Positions 47,099 through 55,167 of a stretch of 64,000 nt of DNA are shown piece after piece. The position numbers and the translations under genes are program-made. A model generated the notes under the pieces. That model had not been told where the DNA came from, ran no database searches, and worked only from the letters and a program-made list of their open reading frames with translations. Position 1 is the first letter of the stretch. Every line of letters starts with the position of its first letter. The DNA comes from Lentilactobacillus farraginis DSM 18382 = JCM 14108 (GTDB taxonomy: Bacteria > Bacillota > Bacilli > Lactobacillales > Lactobacillaceae): the NCBI RefSeq assembly GCF_000583655.1, contig NZ_BAKI01000001.1:1-64000 (forward strand), in the 5' to 3' direction.

Positions 47099-48097
47099 TT
47101 GGTTGATTCCCGTTTCATCAATCCATATGGTAATAAAACGTTCTTTTCGTCGACTTCTTCATTATTCATTAATTTTGTCAGTAATCTCATGGCTACCGCA
47201 CCAATATCATAAAGCGGCTGTGTGATCGAAGACATCTTTGGTCGAACCATTTCGGTCAGCTTGGTATCATTACTGGTAATAACTTCAAATTGATCAGGTA
47301 CTTTAACCCCGGCATCGGACATCCCGTTCATAATCCCGGCAGCCAATTCATCATCGGTGACCATGGCAGCAGTAGCGTTTACCGACATCAAAGCAGGCTG
47401 CAGCAGCGTACCGGTCTTGTATGTATCATCCGTTTCAAAGACCAGCTTGTCATCATAAGGAATTCCCGCACTCTTAAGCGCTTTTTTATATCCCTCAAGT
47501 CGAAACTTACTGTTGATAGCCTGTTCCAATGGACCGCAGACAAAAGCAACCCGCTTGTTGCCGCGATCAATCAAGTTTTTGACCTCTTCCTGTACTGCCG
47601 CAACATAATCAATATTGACACTTGGCTTTAGATTCTGTTCATCAACCGAGCCGGCAAGCACAATCGGCGTTTTGGTTCGTTTAAATTCTTCACGTAATTT
47701 ATCGGTAATTTCATTTCCCATAAAGACAATTCCGTCAACCTGTTTAGACAGTAAGGTATTCAAAACCTTAATTTCTTTCTCACTGTCAGCATCCGAATTG
47801 GTTAAGATGATATTGTATTTATACATCGTTGCGACATCGTCAATTCCCCGAGCCAAAGATGAAAAGTACATGTTTGTAACATCAGGCACGATAACGCCAA
47901 CGGTCGTTGTTTTTTTACTGGCAAGTCCCCGGGCAACCGCGTTGGGCCGATAATCCAACTTTTCGATAACGTCCAGCACTTTTTTTTCGCGTGGCCGGTT
48001 TTACATTTGCATTTCCATTAACCACTCTTGAAACTGTTGCCATTGAAACGTCTGCTTCTCTGGCAACATCGTAAATTGTAATTGTTTGTTTGTCCAT
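47095..48097 (-). CDS. ccpA: Catabolite control protein A, apparent frameshift (one extra base)
   Basis: LacI-family master regulator of carbon catabolite repression; binds cre sites with HPr-Ser-P. The N-terminal HTH reads [25 protein letters not shown] (residues ~6-30), followed by the hinge helix segment [14 protein letters not shown] and the periplasmic-binding-like core. The frame breaks at a run of eight A (47980-47987): seven would give [16 protein letters not shown] and join the pieces. It is the only insertion among the frameshifts here. Corrected length is 333 residues. ATG 48097 follows AAAGGGCT. It is divergent from pepQ with a cre site between, implying autoregulation. Confidence 0.96.
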
Positions 48098-48155
48098 TTT
48101 AATAGCCCTTTCTTTCAAATATAGTAAGTTTTCATATATTTTCAAAACATCATTC

Positions 48156-48184
48156 AATATACCAAATAAAAGCAGTTACGGCAA
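48156..48184 (-). promoter_or_regulatory. Promoter of ccpA
   Basis: On the minus strand TTGCCG (48179-48184), a 17-base spacer, then TATATT (48156-48161). The cre site lies 2 bases upstream of the -35. Confidence 0.7.
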
Positions 48185-48186
48185 AC

Positions 48187-48200
48187 TGAAAACGTTTTCA
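48187..48200. promoter_or_regulatory. cre site (CcpA operator)
   Basis: TGAAAACGTTTTCA is a perfect palindrome matching the cre consensus at all conserved positions. Position next to the ccpA -35 and about 80 bases upstream of the pepQ -10 fits control of both divergent genes. A weaker partial match, TGAAAACGGTAAAT, occurs at 48236-48249. Confidence 0.92.
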
Positions 48201-48274
48201 AGTAAATCATAAACTAAGATCTGTGAAAATTCAAGTGAAAACGGTAAATTAAGGCAAAATGCGTTATTTATGTA

Positions 48275-48283
48275 TGCTATACT
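48275..48283 (+). promoter_or_regulatory. Extended -10 promoter of pepQ
   Basis: TGCTATACT, an extended -10, lies 32 bases upstream of the pepQ ATG. No convincing -35 is present at 17 bases, consistent with an extended -10 promoter. Confidence 0.55.
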
Positions 48284-48314
48284 GTTGATATTCTACAAAG
48301 GAGTTGCATTATAA

Positions 48315-49411
48315 ATGAACAAAATTGAAAAGGTACAGCGCTGGCTTGCTGATAATAACCGCGATATCGCATTGATTAGCGATCCCAAAACCATTCAATA
48401 CCTCACAGGATTTTTCAGTGACCCAAACGAACGGGTTTTAGTGTTGGTTGTTTTCAAGAATAAGGAACCCTTTCTCTTCGGCCCGGCGCTTGAAACCGAG
48501 GCAATTAAAGAATCGGGCTGGTCGCAGCCGGTGTATGGCTATTTAGATCATGAGGATCCTTGGCAGATGATTGCCGACCAGATTCGCACTCGGCAAACCG
48601 ACCAAACGGCTTTCGCAATTGAAAAAGCCAATTTGTCCGTGGCGTGGCTTGAACAAGCTAAATCTCAATTCCCAAATGGTGATTTTTCGGCAAATCTAAC
48701 GCCAATGATTGATCAAATGAGAATGATTAAAACTCCCGACGAAATTGAAAAATTAAAGATTGCCGGTAAATGGGATGATTTCGCTTTTAAAACTTGTTTT
48801 GAAGCTGTTAAAGCAGGCCTTCCCGAATCACGGGTCGCAGCCGAAATGTCTTACGCCTAATGAAAAACGGGATTATGGAACTTAGTTTCCCGGCGCTTAT
48901 TCAATCTGCCACTCACGCTGCCGAACCACACGGGGCTACCAGTGATAAAAAAATTGAAAACAACGCCCTGGTCCTGTTTGATTTGGGAACGGTTTGGGAC
49001 GGTTACATCAGTGATGCAACCAGAACCATTGCTGTCGGTAAGCCGGATGCAAAATCGCTCGATATTTATAAAGTCTGTTTAGAGGCCCAGCTGGCCGCTC
49101 AAAATGCTGCCAAACCCGGAATTACAGCTGCGGAGCTTGATAAGGTTGCCCGGGATATTATCACCAAAGCCGGCTATGGCGAATACTTTAACCATCGTCT
49201 AGGCCACGGAATGGGGATGAGTGAACACGAATTTCCATCAATCATGGCGGGAAACGATCTTGTTTTGCAGCCGGGGATGTGCTTCTCAATTGAACCTGGT
49301 ATTTATATTCCAGATGTTGCCGGCGTTCGAATTGAAGACTGCATTCACATTACTGAGAACGGCAACGAGCCATTTACGCATACAACTAAAGAGCTTCAAT
49401 ATTTTGGCTAA
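48315..49411 (+). CDS. pepQ: Xaa-Pro dipeptidase PepQ, apparent frameshift
   Basis: Cytoplasmic metallopeptidase (M24) releasing proline from dipeptides. N-terminal creatinase-like domain (residues 1-125) precedes the pita-bread domain. Metal ligands are visible: Asp in [11 protein letters not shown] and SDATRT, His in HRLGHGMG, Glu in FSIEPGIYI and VRIEDC. The frame breaks at 48856-48857, where CCC appears as CC: SYA should continue [14 protein letters not shown]. Restored length is 365 residues. ATG 48315 follows AAAGGAGTTG. It is divergent from ccpA and probably under cre control, an arrangement known in lactobacilli. Confidence 0.95.
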
Positions 49412-49446
49412 ACTTTAACCATTTTTCCAGAACATTTTTCCAGAAC

Positions 49447-49499
49447 AAAAAACGTGGGTCCCTGCCGTATGTAAATTTGCCGACAGTCCCACGTTTTTA
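49447..49499. terminator. Bidirectional terminator between pepQ and the ytxH-like gene
   Basis: AAAAACGTGGG pairs with CCCACGTTTTT, with an inner GTCCCTGCCG/CGACAGTCCC-type region. A and T runs flank both sides between convergent genes. Confidence 0.88.
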
Positions 49500-49519
49500 T
49501 TGTTTTGATTACCTGAATG

Positions 49520-50020
49520 TTAATCAGAAGTTGGCTTATCCGAATTGTCAGAATCTGTCTGACCGTTTGAATCAGTGGGAGCCACCGAATCATTTTCACT
49601 CGAGTGCTCAGCCGCGTTTTTTCCATCGGTCGATGCCTTGGCATAGTCCGAGTCCCCAAAAGCATCCCGGGCATCAACAATAATATCATCCTGGTCAGCT
49701 TTCTCTTCAGCTGCATGATCAACGTCATCTGCTTCTTTAGCTGACTTAAAGTTCTTGGCTTTTTCGGCAAAGTCGGAAGAAGCATCTTTAACAGTGCTCT
49801 TGGTATGGTCAAATTCATCCTTAAAAGCGTCTTTAAAGTCGCTAACCGCGTCGTTAGCATAGAAAGCATAGTCTACCGCCCGGTCACGCAATTCATCCGT
49901 CTTCTCTTTTAGGTCCCGTTTTAGCTGATGTTTTCGGTTTTCATCTAATTTCTGATAAGCCGCATATAAACCGGCACCTAAAAGTCCTGCAAACAAACCA
50001 CCTACTAATTTTTTACCCAT
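49520..50020 (-). CDS. YtxH-like membrane-anchored acidic protein
   Basis: Protein of 166 residues. A short N-terminal hydrophobic helix (LVGGLFAGLLGAGLYAAYQKL) is followed by a helical region and a long tail dominated by Asp, Ala, Ser, Lys and Asn. This layout matches YtxH-domain general-stress proteins in Gram-positives. It is next to the DUF948 gene, its usual partner, with a 29-base gap. Function unknown; stress link inferred from the family. Confidence 0.82.
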   Translation of the reverse strand: MGKKLVGGLFAGLLGAGLYAAYQKLDENRKHQLKRDLKEKTDELRDRAVDYAFYANDAVSDFKDAFKDEFDHTKSTVKDASSDFAEKAKNFKSAKEADDVDHAAEEKADQDDIIVDARDAFGDSDYAKASTDGKNAAEHSSENDSVAPTDSNGQTDSDNSDKPTSD

Positions 50021-50049
50021 TATTAACCATCCCTTTCAAATTTTTGAAA

Positions 50050-50460
50050 TTATTTTTTCTTTGAATGTCGATGCTTGGAAAACATCTTCCAAGCCGTTTT
50101 GCCAACAGTTCCGGCAACACCGGCGGCAGCCCCCTTCTTGCCGGTATTTTTTACCTTGTCAGTCAGGTGATGAGTTGCCTCGTTCAAATCCGAAACACTC
50201 TCACCAAGGTCGGCGGCAGCTTGAAATACGGGGGTTACGATATTTAATTTCTCATCGACATCTTTTACCAATGTATTTGAAGTTGCCATAATCTTGTCAG
50301 TTTGTTTGGCAATCACATCAATATTACTCGTCATCGAACGAATTGATGAATTAACCTCACTAATTGTTCGACTTATCTTTAAAAGAAACATTCCGATAAA
50401 AATGACTAAAAGTAAGAATGCAATTGCCGCAATCAGTCCCGCAATTTGTCCAGCTGTCAT
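50050..50460 (-). CDS. DUF948 membrane protein
   Basis: Protein of 136 residues with an N-terminal transmembrane helix (residues ~5-27) and a long amphipathic helical segment (28-105, VNSSIRSMTSNIDVIAKQTDKI), then a basic Ala/Gly tail. This is the DUF948 (YtxG) pattern. It is upstream of the YtxH-like gene and ATG 50460 follows GGAGGAAG. In Bacillus these two are part of the ytxGHJ general stress operon. Confidence 0.88.
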   Translation of the reverse strand: MTAGQIAGLIAAIAFLLLVIFIGMFLLKISRTISEVNSSIRSMTSNIDVIAKQTDKIMATSNTLVKDVDEKLNIVTPVFQAAADLGESVSDLNEATHHLTDKVKNTGKKGAAAGVAGTVGKTAWKMFSKHRHSKKK

Positions 50461-50584
50461 GTTCTTCCTCCTTGTGCAACGATTTACTTTAGAATAGCAT
50501 TATAGCAAGGCTTTGACAATGAAATTGTTTATTTTACCAACAAGATTTCAAAGCGACTTGTGTTATATATTAGATTTTTGATAG

Positions 50585-50607
50585 TATTGAATGAAATAGA
50601 TTCAATA
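50585..50607 (+). promoter_or_regulatory. Hairpin just upstream of the mscS ribosome-binding site
   Basis: TATTGAAT (50585-50592) pairs with ATTCAATA (50600-50607) around a 7-base loop, directly followed by TAAGGACAGG. A similar hairpin-then-TAAGGA layout precedes the pspC-like gene. Confidence 0.4.
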
Positions 50608-50622
50608 TAAGGACAGGTAAAA

Positions 50623-51497
50623 ATGCAACTATATGAATTAATCCTAGGCGCCATTAACTGGCAAAAATACGTAAACTTTATTGATTGGCAAAAACTGCTG
50701 ATCACCGTTGGTGAAAAGGTTGGCATTATTTTTCTCTTTTCCGTTCTCATGCTTCTCTTGAGAAGAATCGGCAAGGCTTTAATCAATCACTTTTTCAAAC
50801 GCTATCGGGCAAAGTATCAAGATACCGTTACTGAAAAACGAATTCGAACTTTTCACACGTTATCTATCAATATTTTAAGTTATATTTTATGGTTTTTCTG
50901 GCTGTATTCGGTTCTTTCAACACTGGGCGTCCCAGTAGGCACACTGATTGCCAGTGCCGGTGTCTTCAGCTTGGCCATTGGACTTGGTGCCCAAAGTTTC
51001 GTTACTGATATTGTCAGTGGCTTTTTCATTTTATTGGAAAAGCAGGTTGAAGTTGGTGAATATGTTCAAATTAACAATATTCGGGGAACAATTGCCGCCG
51101 TCGGTTTAAGAACCACACAAATTGTCTCTGACGACGGAACACTTAATTTTATCCCAAACCGATCAGTTACGATGATCGCTAACATGTCACGTAATAATAT
51201 GACTGCCATGGTTCAGATCAGTATCTTACCGGAAACACCAATCACCAAACTAATTAAAATTATTGAACAGGTAAACCAACGGGAAGTTAAAAACTATCCG
51301 GATATTATTGGCGAGCCAAAAATCATCGGCACAATGAACCTTCCTGATGGTAGCTGGTTTTTCAAGTCAACATCACAACTAAAAACGGCGCTCAAGCCGA
51401 AATATCACACCAATTTTTAGCCCTCTATCTTTCAGAACTTAATCAAAAGGGAATCCAACTTCCTTCCAGTCCGGTTGTTTTTCAAAAACAATCGTGA
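50623..51497 (+). CDS. Small-conductance mechanosensitive channel (MscS family), apparent frameshift
   Basis: Protects against hypoosmotic shock. Three membrane helices lie near residues 30-50, 78-100 and 108-135 (the pore helix GTLIASAGVFSLAIGLGAQSFVTD), followed by the beta domain GEYVQINNIRGTIAAVGLRTTQI. The frame breaks at 51364-51365, where AAA appears as AA: SWFFK should continue VNITTKNGAQAEI, ending at 51497 with VVFQKQS. Restored length is 291 residues. A TTGACA at 50513 has no partner -10 at usual spacing. It resembles Bacillus YkuT. Confidence 0.9.
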
Positions 51498-51520
51498 TAT
51501 AGAATGAAATTATTACCATT

Positions 51521-51559
51521 TTAAAAGCCCAAACCAGGCGGCCTGGTTTGGGCTTTTAA
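51521..51559. terminator. Strong bidirectional terminator between mscS and the CBS gene
   Basis: A perfect 16-bp stem (AAAAGCCCAAACCAGG with CCTGGTTTGGGCTTTT) closes a 3-nt CGG loop. It lies between convergent genes and is the clearest terminator in the window. Confidence 0.97.
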
Positions 51560-51578
51560 AATACTTAATCAATCCAAC

Positions 51579-52079
51579 TTATTGAACAGCTGTCTGCTGA
51601 ACACTCTTTTCATGATAGGCCGACAAAGCAACATATCGTTTAGAAAAGTTATGAGCTAGATAATTAATCTCCTTAAACAACTCACGTCGGGTAATAATTC
51701 CCAAAAATTTATTGTTGTGATCAACGTATGGAATGAAATTTTCATTTACCAAATGCCGCAAAATCACTTCCAGATTATCACGCTCATAAATAGTCGGTAC
51801 ATCTTTTTGCATAACTTCTTTAATCTTCATGCTATCCAAGGGCCGGGTTGTAATCCCGGTGTCCAATAGCATCTGTTCGGTAATCATAGATAAAGAAATC
51901 AATCCCTTAAAATGATTATCATTATCAAGTACTGGAATTTTAGCATATTTAACTTTTGTCAAGACAAGAAACGCGTGTTGTAAATTGTTATCTTCATTCA
52001 CGGTTGCAACCAAATCAGCCGGAATTAAAATATCCCGGTTGCTTTGCCGCATCACCGCTTCAATTGGTTTGTCAATCAT
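51579..52079 (-). CDS. CBS-domain protein (CbpB/YkuL-like)
   Basis: Protein of 166 residues formed of two CBS domains (about 12-65 and 80-140, with DVPTIYERDNLEVILRHL), a Bateman module that binds adenosine or c-di-AMP nucleotides in related proteins. CbpB in Gram-positives links c-di-AMP to (p)ppGpp control; that role is inferred. It is the last gene after murI-rdgB-yfcE, 27 bases downstream. Confidence 0.87.
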   Translation of the reverse strand: MIDKPIEAVMRQSNRDILIPADLVATVNEDNNLQHAFLVLTKVKYAKIPVLDNDNHFKGLISLSMITEQMLLDTGITTRPLDSMKIKEVMQKDVPTIYERDNLEVILRHLVNENFIPYVDHNNKFLGIITRRELFKEINYLAHNFSKRYVALSAYHEKSVQQTAVQ

Positions 52080-52106
52080 CTAAAAAATGACCTGCCTTTC
52101 AACCGA

Positions 52107-52616
52107 TTAGAAGCTGAACTTCAACTTATTAAGCGCATTAAACTGTCGATCATAATACTGAACGGTCAGTTGCTGCCCCGCCGAACTAATAATCGCATAA
52201 GTACCGCCAATCGCCGCATATTGGCCCCGAGGAAACGAAATGCTGCCGGGGTTTACAAATAATATCCCCTGATCCAGGGCGACACCAAGTTGATGCGTAT
52301 GTCCAAATAAGACAATGTCAGCAGCCTTACTTTTTGCGTATAGTTTCAAATTTAGTAACCCATCATTTACTCCCTGTAAATGACCATGAGTTAATAAAAT
52401 TCGATGATTATCAACTTCCTCAACCTCAGCCGGCGCAAAATCTGCCAAGTCCATATTCCCCTTGACAATGTGCAAATGTGAAATTAACGGATCATCAAGT
52501 TTTAATTCTGAATCACCACAATGAAAGATGCCGTCAACCTGTTGTTCATACCGTTTCACCAACGAGGCAATTATCTGGCGGTCACCATGGCTGTCACTGA
52601 CAACAAGTATTTTCAA
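52107..52616 (-). CDS. Metallophosphoesterase YfcE/YsnB-like
   Basis: Small calcineurin-like phosphodiesterase of 169 residues with motifs VVSDSHGD at 5-12, HCGDSE near 37, VKGNMD near 55, LTHGHLQG near 76 and FGHTHQ near 98. It starts at TTG 52616, overlapping the rdgB stop as TTGA. The same gene order rdgB-ysnB occurs in Bacillus. Confidence 0.92.
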   Translation of the reverse strand: MKILVVSDSHGDRQIIASLVKRYEQQVDGIFHCGDSELKLDDPLISHLHIVKGNMDLADFAPAEVEEVDNHRILLTHGHLQGVNDGLLNLKLYAKSKAADIVLFGHTHQLGVALDQGILFVNPGSISFPRGQYAAIGGTYAIISSAGQQLTVQYYDRQFNALNKLKFSF

Positions 52617-53212
52617 CTATCCCACCGCTCACGTAATTTTAAAATTAATTGCCGAATTGCCCGTCCACGATGACTGATCGCATTTTTCTCATGGGTTGAC
52701 ATTTCAGCTAACGTCAATTGCTTTTCTGGAACGTAAAATAAGGGATCGTAGCCAAAATTATTAGTTCCCCGCTTAGCTCGCAAGATCTGACCAGCTACAC
52801 GACCATTGGCGGTAATCTTGTCTCCCTCTGGTGTTAAATATATCAGAACTGATTCAAAATAGGCAGTCCGATCTGATTTATTTTCCATTTCTTTAAGAAG
52901 TTTGGCATTATTGGCATCGTCGTCATGATCGCCGGCATAACGGGCCGAATGAACACCCGGTCGGCCATTCAAAGCCGGGACCACCAACCCGGAATCATCT
53001 GCAATTATCGGTAATTTGGTAAAGGCCATAATAGCAGCCGCTTTTAACATGGCATTTTCCGCAAACGTCTGACCGGTTTCATCAACATCCGGGACGTTTT
53101 CAAAAGCGTTCAGAGACTCAACTTTAATTGCGCTTTTCTTAAAGGCCTCTTCAAATTCTTTTACTTTATTGGCGTTTTTCGAGGCAATAACAATCACTGA
53201 TGGCTTTTTCAA
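52613..53212 (-). CDS. rdgB: XTP/dITP diphosphatase (RdgB/HAM1)
   Basis: Removes non-canonical purine nucleotides (dITP, XTP) before they enter DNA. The 199-residue protein shows ASKNANKVKEFEEAF near residue 10, ADDSGLVVPALNGRPGVHSARYAG near 70-93, NNFGYDPLFY near 153 and SHRGRAI near 182. It starts on TTG 53212, overlapping the murI stop as TTGA, so translation is coupled. Confidence 0.96.
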   Translation of the reverse strand: MKKPSVIVIASKNANKVKEFEEAFKKSAIKVESLNAFENVPDVDETGQTFAENAMLKAAAIMAFTKLPIIADDSGLVVPALNGRPGVHSARYAGDHDDDANNAKLLKEMENKSDRTAYFESVLIYLTPEGDKITANGRVAGQILRAKRGTNNFGYDPLFYVPEKQLTLAEMSTHEKNAISHRGRAIRQLILKLRERWDS

Positions 53213-54027
53213 CTGATAACATCTTCCCTTCCCAAACTAAGATGCTTGGCATGAATCTGCTTGCCAAGCAATTGATCGGCAATTTGTGTAAATTCTTTCT
53301 GATTTCCCGTTGTATAAAATTCTTTAATTTGAGAATCAACGTTGGGATCTCTAAGCTGATCATGCGACCTTAAATAAGCAGCTACATTTTGAGCTGTTGA
53401 GATGCCGGGATCAATTAATTGAACGTTTGCATTCACAGCCTGACGAATTTCATTTTCCAGCACTGGAAAATGTGTGCAACCCAAAACCAGGGTATCAACC
53501 GGCTTCCCTTTAAAATAAGCCAACTGCTGACGCACCTTTTCCAGAGCAATTTGACTGCCAGCCTCGCCGTGCTCAACCATCGTTACAAAATCCGGACACC
53601 CAAGGGAATAAACATTTGTATGCGGATTCAACCCTTTAATGATCCGCTGATAGTCACCGGACTTAACCGTTCCATTTGTTGCGATAACACCTATTTGATT
53701 GTTTTTAGTAGCCGCAACCGCCGACTCTGCACCGGGTGTAATCACACCAATTACAGGTATTGGCAATTGCGCCGTCAGATAGTCTAATGAAGCAGCAGTT
53801 GATGTATTACAAGCAATGACAAACATTTTAACATTCTGCCGCATCATAAAATCAGCAATTCGCTTTGTTAGTCTTCTGACAGTCGCTGGGCTTTTTTGGC
53901 CATATGGTAGGTTAGCTTGGTCTCCAACAAAAATATATGATTCACTGGGGAGAACCTTAACAATCTCTTTTAAGACCGTTAAACCGCCAACTCCTGAATC
54001 CATTACGCCAATTGGCCGATTATCCAC
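53209..54027 (-). CDS. murI: Glutamate racemase
   Basis: Makes D-glutamate for peptidoglycan. Both catalytic Cys are visible: VIACNTSTAASL near residue 75 and LVLGCTHFPVLE near 185. Substrate motifs are MDSGVGGLTV near 8 and VGDQANLPYG near 33. The start is GTG 54027 after GAAGGA, giving 272 residues; the longer ATG frame has no site. It heads murI-rdgB-yfcE-CBS. Confidence 0.96.
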   Translation of the reverse strand: MDNRPIGVMDSGVGGLTVLKEIVKVLPSESYIFVGDQANLPYGQKSPATVRRLTKRIADFMMRQNVKMFVIACNTSTAASLDYLTAQLPIPVIGVITPGAESAVAATKNNQIGVIATNGTVKSGDYQRIIKGLNPHTNVYSLGCPDFVTMVEHGEAGSQIALEKVRQQLAYFKGKPVDTLVLGCTHFPVLENEIRQAVNANVQLIDPGISTAQNVAAYLRSHDQLRDPNVDSQIKEFYTTGNQKEFTQIADQLLGKQIHAKHLSLGREDVIS

Positions 54028-54081
54028 GTTAATTCCTTCTTCCTTCTTGCCAATTATCAAGTTAATTATTCTTTGCGATAT

Positions 54082-54120
54082 TTGACAAACAAAACAGATT
54101 TGCTGAATATATTGTATAAT
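54082..54120 (+). promoter_or_regulatory. Promoter region of yslB
   Basis: A consensus TTGACA (54082-54087) and a consensus TATAAT (54115-54120) occur, but 27 bases apart. A weaker GAATAT lies at the ideal 17-base spacing (54105-54110). Which pair is used cannot be told from sequence. Confidence 0.4.
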
Positions 54121-54156
54121 AAATTTATGACAATTTACATTGATGGAGATTAAAAA

Positions 54157-54669
54157 ATGGATAATGAATCATACAAAGCAATCGTAAACAACCCGCGAAT
54201 GACTGATCTGTTGGGCCAGGAACTGATCCGAGACGAGCTTTTACCCAGTATTCTTGGTTCGGACAATCATGAAATTTCATACTGGGCCGGTAAACATCTG
54301 GCCCGCAATCATCGATTGGCAACATTTGATGATTTAGCAACCTTTTTCACCCAATTTAAACTGGGAAATTTAAAGCTGGTCAAAAAAGTCGGCCGACAAA
54401 TTAACTGGCAGCTAAGTGGTGAAATCGTTAAAAACCGACTGGATTTATTTGATGATCCGGACTTTTACCTCGAAAGCGGCTTTATCGCGCAAAGCTGCCA
54501 ATATATATCTGATCAAACAGCAGAAGCTGAAATTACAAAGACCAACCCATCGAAAGGGATTGTTTTAATAAGTACCTTTCTTGGCAAGGATAAACCCAGT
54601 GAAGATCAGGAAGCAACTGATATTTTTAAACTAATATCGGCGACTCCTGATGAAACATCGGATAAATAA
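54157..54669 (+). CDS. yslB: DUF2507 protein (YslB)
   Basis: Protein of 170 residues. The YslB/DUF2507 pattern is seen in LLGQELIRDELLPSILGSDNHEISYWAGKHLAR near the N terminus and the C-terminal FYLESGFIAQSCQYI. Members are distantly related to V4R-type ligand-binding domains; function unknown, though yslB is encoded near the division and wall genes here and in Bacillus. Divergent from murI; closed by a terminator. Confidence 0.88.
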   Translation: MDNESYKAIVNNPRMTDLLGQELIRDELLPSILGSDNHEISYWAGKHLARNHRLATFDDLATFFTQFKLGNLKLVKKVGRQINWQLSGEIVKNRLDLFDDPDFYLESGFIAQSCQYISDQTAEAEITKTNPSKGIVLISTFLGKDKPSEDQEATDIFKLISATPDETSDK

Positions 54670-54686
54670 GTTCCAAATATAAAAAA

Positions 54687-54717
54687 AGCGGTACGAAAAA
54701 ATCGTACCGCTCTTTTT
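54687..54717 (+). terminator. Terminator after yslB
   Basis: AGCGGTACGA pairs with TCGTACCGCT (10 bp) around a 5-base A loop, followed by CTTTTT. It is 18 bases past the yslB stop; the flanking A run also allows use by trxA from the other strand. Confidence 0.92.
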
Positions 54718-54741
54718 ACATATTGCCAAAAACCATTAGCA

Positions 54742-55053
54742 TTAGTCAGTATACTGAGCTAAAACCTTTTTCAATTGTTCCTTAGGATGATAACCAACAA
54801 CCGTGTCGACTACCTTACCGTCTTTTTTGATTAAGAGGGTTGGAATACTCATAATTCCAAACTTGGAAGCTGTCTCTGGGTTCTTATCGACATCCATTTT
54901 GTTGAAAGTCACATTGTCCAATTCATCGGCCAATTCTTCAACAACTGGTGACTGCATCCGGCAGGGACCACACCAAGTTGCCCAAAAGTCAGTCAGTGTA
55001 ACACCATTGGCAGTATCATTTTCAAAAGTTTGATCTGTTGTTTCTTTTACCAT
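54742..55053 (-). CDS. trxA: Thioredoxin
   Basis: Protein-disulfide reductase of 103 residues. The active site WATWCGPCRMQ lies near 25-35, and the cis-Pro loop SIPTLL near 72. ATG 55053 follows TTGGAGTG at the right spacing; the longer GTG frame overlaps that site. It follows mutS2 at about 115 bases, the order seen in Bacillus and lactobacilli, and has a TATAAT-like -10 in the gap. Confidence 0.96.
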   Translation of the reverse strand: MVKETTDQTFENDTANGVTLTDFWATWCGPCRMQSPVVEELADELDNVTFNKMDVDKNPETASKFGIMSIPTLLIKKDGKVVDTVVGYHPKEQLKKVLAQYTD

Positions 55054-55167
55054 TTCAAACACTCCAATCTTTCAATATTATTATACTAACAATTTTATAG
55101 TAAAAAGCAACCAAATTGCACGATATCTTTTTGCTCTTGCCAATTAATATCAAAGACAAGCTGCTGA

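Noticed and set aside
50513-50541. TTGACA at 50513 as the mscS promoter
   Set aside because: There is no -10 at 16-18 bases; it may be fortuitous.
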